Shown: piece by piece, positions 59,463 to 64,000 of the stretch
Position numbering within the stretch: the stretch's first letter is position 1
Layout: every line of letters starts with the position of its first letter
NCBI GenBank assembly: GCA_963748985.1
Contig: CAVVKQ010000011.1
Coordinates: 62,001-126,000, forward strand
Direction of reading: 5' to 3'
Length of the DNA: 64,000 bases
Source: RPQJ01 sp963748985
GTDB taxonomy: Bacteria > Pseudomonadota > Gammaproteobacteria > Steroidobacterales > Steroidobacteraceae
The notes under the pieces: generated by a model
Seen by the model: the letters and a program-made list of their open reading frames with translations, nothing else
What the model was told of the DNA's origin: nothing
Database searches by the model: none
Made by a program: the position numbers and the translations under genes

Positions 59463-60746
59463 TCACTCCTGCGGGTGCGTCGTGACTGCAGGCTCGCCGA
59501 CGACGTCCTTGTGCGGCGTGTGCGGATGCCATCCCATGACCAGCATGATGGCGGCAAAACCCACGACGTAGGCCAGCGCGACGTGCCAACCGCCGCGCAG
59601 CCATGCGCCGACCGAGCGTGCCTCGGGGAAGAGGTTCGTGATGGCAACACCCGCCGACGACCCAAACCAGATCATCGAGCCACCGAAGCCGACCGCGTAA
59701 GCGAGCACACCCCAGTCGTACCCGCCCTGCTCCAGCGCGAGCTTGGTCAGCGGGATGTTGTCGAACACGGCCGAGACGAACCCGAGGCCGAGCGCCGTGA
59801 GCCACGATGCCGCCGGCAGCTGTTCGACAGGCATCATCGATGCCGCGAGCACCAGGCTCAGCAGGAAGGTCGTGCCCCTTAGCGCCGCGGGCAGCACGGA
59901 CCAGTCCGGCCGGCGCCAGGCAGCCGTCGCGAGAATCGCGACCCAGACAGCTGCGCCCAGAAACGGAAAGCGGTCGGAATATCCAGGGAACCGGACATTG
60001 GTCAGGACATTGACGGCGATGGCCGCACACAGGATCGTCGCGACGATACCGACGCGCCCCCAGTCGACCTGCAGGCGATGACCGCCCTGCGGCACGATCG
60101 GCGAATACGCGTGCTGTTGCAGCGCTGCCGGAATGCCGCAGACGACGAGGGCGACACCCGCAGCCACGTAGGCATGCAGCACGTCGAGCGGGCTGACCCC
60201 GTCGATCCACATCATGGTCGTGGTTGTGTCGCCCACCACGCTGCCCGAGCCGCCGGCATTGGACGCCGCCACCAGCGCCGCGATGTACCCGATGTGCACC
60301 TTGTGGCGGAACACGGTGGCCGCGACGGTGCCGCCAATCAGCGCAGCCGCGATGTTGTCGAGAAAGCTCGACAGCACGAACACGATCACCAGCAGCAGGA
60401 AGGCGCCGCGCCAGTCATCCGGCAGGTAGTCCGGCAGCTTGGCCGGCACGTGGCTCTCCTCGAAGTGCCGCGACAGCAGCGCGAAACCCAACAGCAGGCC
60501 GAACAGGTTGGCGAGCACCACCCACTCGGCGCCGAGGTGCCCAACCAGACCCGTAAGCCCGGCACCTTCGTGAAAGCCGGCGAAGGCGACCTTGTACAGC
60601 ACGATCGATGCCAGGCCGGTGACTGCAACCTGGAACGTGCGGTGATGAAACAGCGCGACGCCGAGCAGTGTCGCTGCGAACAGGAGGAACTCGAACGGGA
60701 TACCGAAGGGCTGGAAGCCAGCCACCGCAGCGAATGGCTCAGTCAC
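59463..60746 (-). CDS. Ion-transporter superfamily (citrate/NhaD-like) permease
   Basis: A 427-residue membrane protein with about eleven helices. Two inverted-repeat signature loops are visible: FLLLVIVFVLSSFLDNIAAALIGG in part (SSFLDNIAAALIGGTV) with NAGGSGSVVGDTTTTMMWIDG, and SAVFDNIPLTKLAL with GFGGSMIWFGSSAGVAITN. This architecture fits Na+/H+ antiporters of the NhaD type and CitMHS-like anion carriers. GTG 60746 overlaps the stop of the comB-like gene, so substrate may be related to that enzyme, for example a sulfonate or an organic anion; not provable from sequence. Confidence 0.8.
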   Translation of the reverse strand: MTEPFAAVAGFQPFGIPFEFLLFAATLLGVALFHHRTFQVAVTGLASIVLYKVAFAGFHEGAGLTGLVGHLGAEWVVLANLFGLLLGFALLSRHFEESHVPAKLPDYLPDDWRGAFLLLVIVFVLSSFLDNIAAALIGGTVAATVFRHKVHIGYIAALVAASNAGGSGSVVGDTTTTMMWIDGVSPLDVLHAYVAAGVALVVCGIPAALQQHAYSPIVPQGGHRLQVDWGRVGIVATILCAAIAVNVLTNVRFPGYSDRFPFLGAAVWVAILATAAWRRPDWSVLPAALRGTTFLLSLVLAASMMPVEQLPAASWLTALGLGFVSAVFDNIPLTKLALEQGGYDWGVLAYAVGFGGSMIWFGSSAGVAITNLFPEARSVGAWLRGGWHVALAYVVGFAAIMLVMGWHPHTPHKDVVGEPAVTTHPQE

Positions 60747-61453
60747 GCCGTCGCCCCGGGCACGTCGATACGCTCGAGTTCGCGCCAGCCGTCCGCGCCT
60801 GTGCGCAGGCGCAGTACGAAGTCGAAGCGGTCCACCTCGGTGCAGTAATCGAAGTCGGTGATCGGGGCCCAGTCGGCTTCCTGGTCGAAGAACTTCACGG
60901 CCGCGGGTGCATTGCGCAGCAGATCGCGTGCCTCGGCGGTGGTTGGCGGCTTGCCGCCGCTGAACATCGCAACCAGCGCCTCCGCGCAGAGATCATCCTC
61001 GGCACAGCGTTCGCGAGCTTCGTGCCCCATGCGCACGATCGTGACGTATTGCGGGTTGCGCGATTTCACGTATCGGACCAGCGCCGACACGTTGACGAGA
61101 CTGGCGGCCAGCACTTCGTCGGCACCAGTTGCATTCACCAGGCCTTGCGTGCCCGCGTGCGTCGTGTGGATCACGGGTCGCCCCGCCACACCGATCGCGA
61201 GAATCTCCGTCGGCGAATTGCCGGCGTCGAATCCGGGCAGGCGGCGCGCGTGTCGTTCACCCACCAGCACGGCATCCGGCATCGCGTCGCGCAAGGCCAG
61301 CGCGTCTTCGATCGCGCCGACGGGCAGCACGCGACTCGCACCCGCGGCGACCGCATGCGGCGCGACCGTAAAGGCGCGGAACACGTCGATGACGAGCGCG
61401 ATGCCACGTGCGCGGGAGGCGCCTGCCACGTGATCGACCACGTCAATCTGCAC
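60743..61453 (-). CDS. comB: ComB-like 2-phosphosulfolactate phosphatase
   Basis: A 236-residue protein of the ComB family, Mg-dependent phosphatases first known from coenzyme M synthesis in methanogens. Family features: ALVIDVFRAFTVAPHAVAAGA in part, VGERHARRLPGFDAGNSPTEIL in part (FDAGNSPTEI), THAGTQGLVNA, and AEDDLCAEALVAM. No comA, comC or comDE homologue is present, so the substrate may not be phosphosulfolactate. It overlaps the decarboxylase gene by 11 bp and the transporter by 4 bp. Confidence 0.85.
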   Translation of the reverse strand: MQIDVVDHVAGASRARGIALVIDVFRAFTVAPHAVAAGASRVLPVGAIEDALALRDAMPDAVLVGERHARRLPGFDAGNSPTEILAIGVAGRPVIHTTHAGTQGLVNATGADEVLAASLVNVSALVRYVKSRNPQYVTIVRMGHEARERCAEDDLCAEALVAMFSGGKPPTTAEARDLLRNAPAAVKFFDQEADWAPITDFDYCTEVDRFDFVLRLRTGADGWRELERIDVPGATA

Positions 61454-62579
61454 GTCGCAACTTCGCTTGTGTATTGAGCGCGACGATTTTCGCGCGCGGA
61501 ATGAAGTTGAAGTCCGTGGCCGAGCACGCCGTGTACGCGCCCATCATGCGGCCGACGACCAGGTCGCCGATCTGCAGCTCCGGCAGTGGAATGTCCTCGC
61601 GCACGACGTCGATGCTGTCGCACGTGGGACCTGCGAGCACGCTGGGATGAGTCGGGCCCCTGCGTCCCGGCACGTCGATCGGATAGCGGGCGTGGTCGTA
61701 AAGCTGCCCGTTGTAGGAGCCGTACAGGCCATCATCGAGGTAGTACCACCAGCGACCCTCGCGCTGGGCGCGACCGACGACGGTGGAGATCGAGGTTCCG
61801 GACGGCCCCGCGATGAAACGTCCCGGTTCGGCGATCACGCGCACACCGCGCGGCAACATCTTCAGGGCATGCCGGATCGGACGACAGAATTCGCGGATCG
61901 GCTGCATCGTGCCGCCATACGCAATGGGGAACCCGCCTCCAATGTCGAGCAGGCCCAGGTCCGCCAGACCCGAGGCGCCCGCATGCTCGATCAGCTCGGC
62001 ACAGACCCCGATGGCCTCGACGTATTTCCTGGGTTCCGCGACCTGCGAGCCCACGTGGAACGAAAGGCCCCGGACCGTGACGCCGAGGCTCCGGGCGAGT
62101 TCGAGCATCGGCACGACGGCCGCCGGCTCGCAGCCGAACTTGCGCGACAGGTCGACGACTGCCGTCGGATCGCGAAACGACAGACGCAGCAGCACCTCGG
62201 CCCGGGTGCGGTGCTTGCGGAACTTGCGCAGCTCGTCGGGATTGTCGACCACGAAAGTGCGGATGCCGAAGCGCAGCCCCGCGCGGATTTCGGCGTCGGT
62301 CTTGATCGGATGCGTGTGGATGCAGCGTTCGGGTGCAACGCCCGCGTTCCTGACGAGCTTGATCTCGCCCGACGTCGCCACGTCGAAGCACCCGCCGAGA
62401 TCGCGCAGTTCGGCAACTACCGCCGGGTGCGGCAAAGGTTTCAGGGCATAGAACAGTCCCACGCCAGGTAGCGCGGCCTGCAGGCTCTGGTACTGGCGAC
62501 GCACGACGTCGCAATCCAGCAGGAGCAGCGGCGAACCGTGTTGCGCGATGAGCGCCTTGAAATCAGGCCCCCGGCTCAC
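61443..62579 (-). CDS. Type III PLP-dependent decarboxylase (ornithine/diaminopimelate class)
   Basis: A 378-residue alanine-racemase-fold decarboxylase. Visible motifs: the Schiff-base lysine in LFYALKPLPHP (about Lys 47), FDVATSGEIKLV, SFHVGSQ, LDIGGGFPIAYGG, VIAEPGRF and the active-site cysteine in LAGPTCDSIDVV, which is typical of ornithine/lysine decarboxylases rather than DapDC. Polyamine formation is the default prediction, yet translational overlap with comB suggests a different amino acid could be used. It starts 6 bp after tsaC. Confidence 0.85.
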   Translation of the reverse strand: MSRGPDFKALIAQHGSPLLLLDCDVVRRQYQSLQAALPGVGLFYALKPLPHPAVVAELRDLGGCFDVATSGEIKLVRNAGVAPERCIHTHPIKTDAEIRAGLRFGIRTFVVDNPDELRKFRKHRTRAEVLLRLSFRDPTAVVDLSRKFGCEPAAVVPMLELARSLGVTVRGLSFHVGSQVAEPRKYVEAIGVCAELIEHAGASGLADLGLLDIGGGFPIAYGGTMQPIREFCRPIRHALKMLPRGVRVIAEPGRFIAGPSGTSISTVVGRAQREGRWWYYLDDGLYGSYNGQLYDHARYPIDVPGRRGPTHPSVLAGPTCDSIDVVREDIPLPELQIGDLVVGRMMGAYTACSATDFNFIPRAKIVALNTQAKLRRAD

Positions 62580-62585
62580 GCGGTC

Positions 62586-63617
62586 TCAGTCCTGGCCCAG
62601 GTCGGCGCGCAGCGCCGCGATGTCCGGATCGCCGTAGACGACGTTCTCGGCCGAGGCGGCGCGATGCAGGCGATCGCGCACGGCATCCCATGCTTCACCC
62701 GCCGGCACTTCTTCGACCAGGATCTCCTTCGCGCCCGACTTGTCGAGCGTGCGCAGGTTCACGTACAGCTCGCGGCCGTAGACGTCGGCGCGACGGCCCG
62801 CGTTGATCCACGTCATGTACTTGTTGGCAACGCGCGGCGGGCGCATCGCGAGCACGGCAATTTTTTCGCGATTCTCGGTGAGCTGGCTCACGACGTCCTC
62901 GAGCGTGCGGCTCGCGACGATGCTGAGCGGCGTGCGGGGAGCGTAATGCTTGGCGTCGCTGCCGGGGACGCGGGGCGCACCGTTGTCCGGACCCGCCTGG
63001 AGATCGGGCACCACCGTACGCAGTTGGGTCAGCGTGAGCGAGCCTGGCCGCAGGATGCGCGGCACGGTGTCGACGCAGGAGACGATGGTCGATTCGAGGC
63101 CGATCTTGCAGTCGCCGCCGTCGAGCACGATCCGCACGTCGTCGCCGAACTCGTCGCGCACGTGGTCGGGACGCGTGGGACTGATGCGGCCGTACCGGTT
63201 GGCAGACGGCGCTGCGATGCCGCTGCCGAAGGCGCGGAGCAGCTGCTGGGCCACCGGGTGACCCGGCACGCGAACGGCGACGGTGTCCTGCCCGCCCGTA
63301 ATGGCGAGATCGACGGCCGGAGCGCGGCGCAGGATCAGCGTCAGCGGGCCCGGCCAGAACTTCTCCGCGAGCGCAGCCGCGGCCGGCGGCACATTGAGCG
63401 CCCAGCGCTCGAGCGCCCGCGGGTGCTCGATATGGACGATCAGCGGATGGGTCGCAGGACGTCCTTTCAACTCGAAAATCTTGCGGACGGCGTCCGGATT
63501 CGACGCGTCCGCGCCGAGGCCGTAGACCGTTTCAGTCGGGAATGCAACGACCTCGCCTGCGCGCAGGGCCTCAACGGCCTGGTCGATCTCGTCCTGGGGG
63601 AGTCGCGCGGTCACCAT
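62586..63617 (-). CDS. tsaC: L-threonylcarbamoyladenylate synthase, Sua5 type
   Basis: Makes the threonylcarbamoyl-AMP intermediate for t6A37 of ANN-decoding tRNAs. The 343-residue protein has the YrdC domain (VVAFPTETVYGLGADASN, KIFELKGRPATHPLIVHI in part, PSANRYGRISPT, ESTIVSC) and an additional C-terminal Sua5 domain after a linker containing RVPGSDAKHYAPRTPL. Two-domain Sua5 differs from the short E. coli TsaC. Transcribed toward the decarboxylase with a 6-bp gap. Confidence 0.93.
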   Translation of the reverse strand: MVTARLPQDEIDQAVEALRAGEVVAFPTETVYGLGADASNPDAVRKIFELKGRPATHPLIVHIEHPRALERWALNVPPAAAALAEKFWPGPLTLILRRAPAVDLAITGGQDTVAVRVPGHPVAQQLLRAFGSGIAAPSANRYGRISPTRPDHVRDEFGDDVRIVLDGGDCKIGLESTIVSCVDTVPRILRPGSLTLTQLRTVVPDLQAGPDNGAPRVPGSDAKHYAPRTPLSIVASRTLEDVVSQLTENREKIAVLAMRPPRVANKYMTWINAGRRADVYGRELYVNLRTLDKSGAKEILVEEVPAGEAWDAVRDRLHRAASAENVVYGDPDIAALRADLGQD

Positions 63618-63665
63618 AGGACGCGAATGATAGCGTCAAACACTGCGCGCCGCGCAGGCGCAGGC

Positions 63666-64000
63666 TCAGGGAATCGCCTTGCGCTCCCACTCACCTTCCA
63701 GGTTGCGACGCAGGTCATACGCCGGCCAGTAATTCTGGTCGAGCTTCATCGTCGTCACGCCCGTAGAGCCGTTCCAGGTGACCGTCTTGAGTCGCACCGA
63801 TGAACGATCGGGCCGGCCGCTCACGGCGGCAATGAACGAGTCGAGGTCGGGCGTCGGCCGTCCGTCCACCTCGACGATGCGGCGCCCGGCAAACAACCCG
63901 TAGCGCGTCGACGGCGAACCGTAGGCAAAGTACGCCACGAACACGCCCTCGGGTGGAATCGCACGCTGGATCGTCATCGCACGATGCGGCGCGTGGAGCA
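63666..64000 (-). CDS. PDZ-domain protein, C-terminal part (truncated by window edge)
   Basis: The reading frame is open to the right edge (reading LHAPHRAM before the ATG at 63977), so the start lies outside. Visible is a PDZ-like segment: GVFVAYFAYGSPSTRYGLFAGRRIVEVDGRPTPDLDSFIAAV in part (PEGVFVAYFAYGSPSTRYGL, RRIVEVDGRPTPDL), ending NLEGEWERKAIP. Such C-termini occur in trypsin-like (S1C) periplasmic proteases with two PDZ domains; the protease part cannot be seen. Same direction as tsaC, 48 bp upstream. Confidence 0.7.
   Translation of the reverse strand, partial: LHAPHRAMTIQRAIPPEGVFVAYFAYGSPSTRYGLFAGRRIVEVDGRPTPDLDSFIAAVSGRPDRSSVRLKTVTWNGSTGVTTMKLDQNYWPAYDLRRNLEGEWERKAIP

Overview
The window is GC-rich, gene-dense chromosomal DNA of a gammaproteobacterium, probably a Xanthomonadales/Nevskiales/Steroidobacterales-like lineage. 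The placement rests on gene order: divergent amgK-murU next to lptD-surA-pdxA-rsmA-(usp)-apaG-apaH, mreBCD-mrdA-rodA-mltB-dacA, lgt-thyA-folA, and a tryptophan-to-quinolinate type kynurenine operon. No rRNA or tRNA gene, CRISPR array, integrase or intact transposase was seen. Start/stop overlaps of the ATGA, GTGA or TTGA type are very common, so several genes clearly start at GTG or TTG.

Layout. 1-2.6 kb: end of prfA, prmC, a cyclophilin and mtgA. 2.6-6.5 kb: a Baeyer-Villiger-type monooxygenase, a frameshifted M28 peptidase and a frameshifted membrane protein. 6.5-9.6 kb (minus): an organoarsenical-type cluster arsR, permease, arsE, arsF, arsG, in which the permease and arsE are frameshifted. 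9.6-9.95 kb: a 341-bp spacer with palindromes and a fragment of a paralogue of the next gene. 9.95-20.7 kb (minus): FlgO/TPR protein, amidohydrolase lipoprotein, metF, hslO, class I fumarase and gatC-gatA-gatB, whose spacers are filled with repeats and one 18-codon ORF. 20.8-30 kb (plus): a cell-shape and peptidoglycan operon, mreBCD-mrdA-rodA-mltB-dacA, followed by a D-amino-acid transaminase and ybeD. 30-33.5 kb (minus): lipA-lipB, and amgK-murU for MurNAc recycling. 33.6-40.8 kb (plus): lptD to apaH. 41.5-47.8 kb (plus): a kynurenine operon with an M19-like protein and an RNA methyltransferase. 47.9-57.9 kb: DUF2785 protein, FAD oxidase, lgt-thyA-SET-folA (minus), rlmI, a DUF255 protein and a broken DUF4124/M23 gene. 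58-63.6 kb (minus): a tightly packed set tsaC, PLP decarboxylase, comB-like phosphatase, ion transporter, HAD, DUF486 and HIT genes. The edge carries a truncated PDZ protein.

The main themes are envelope growth (mre/rod, DacA, MltB, MtgA, Lgt, LptD, SurA, MurU/AmgK), translation accuracy and modification (PrfA, PrmC, GatCAB, RsmA, RlmI, RlmC-like, TsaC), folate/one-carbon metabolism (MetF, ThyA, FolA), and two accessory modules (aromatic arsenic detoxification and kynurenine catabolism).

The most unusual signals are non-coding or very small. (i) 7-bp tandem arrays in inverted pairs sit directly against start codons in the prfA-prmC and gat spacers; one can form a G-quadruplex. (ii) An 18-codon ORF with a near-perfect Shine-Dalgarno sequence lies between gatA and gatB. 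(iii) Two long hairpins 36 kb apart share GGGGACGCTCACCTATTT. (iv) Two divergent gene pairs have -10 boxes that overlap on opposite strands and lie so close to the ATG that the mRNAs would be leaderless. (v) Single-base frameshifts are concentrated at 4.1-9.2 kb. (vi) A SET-domain lysine methyltransferase is coupled to thyA. (vii) A comB-like gene is linked to a decarboxylase and a transporter.
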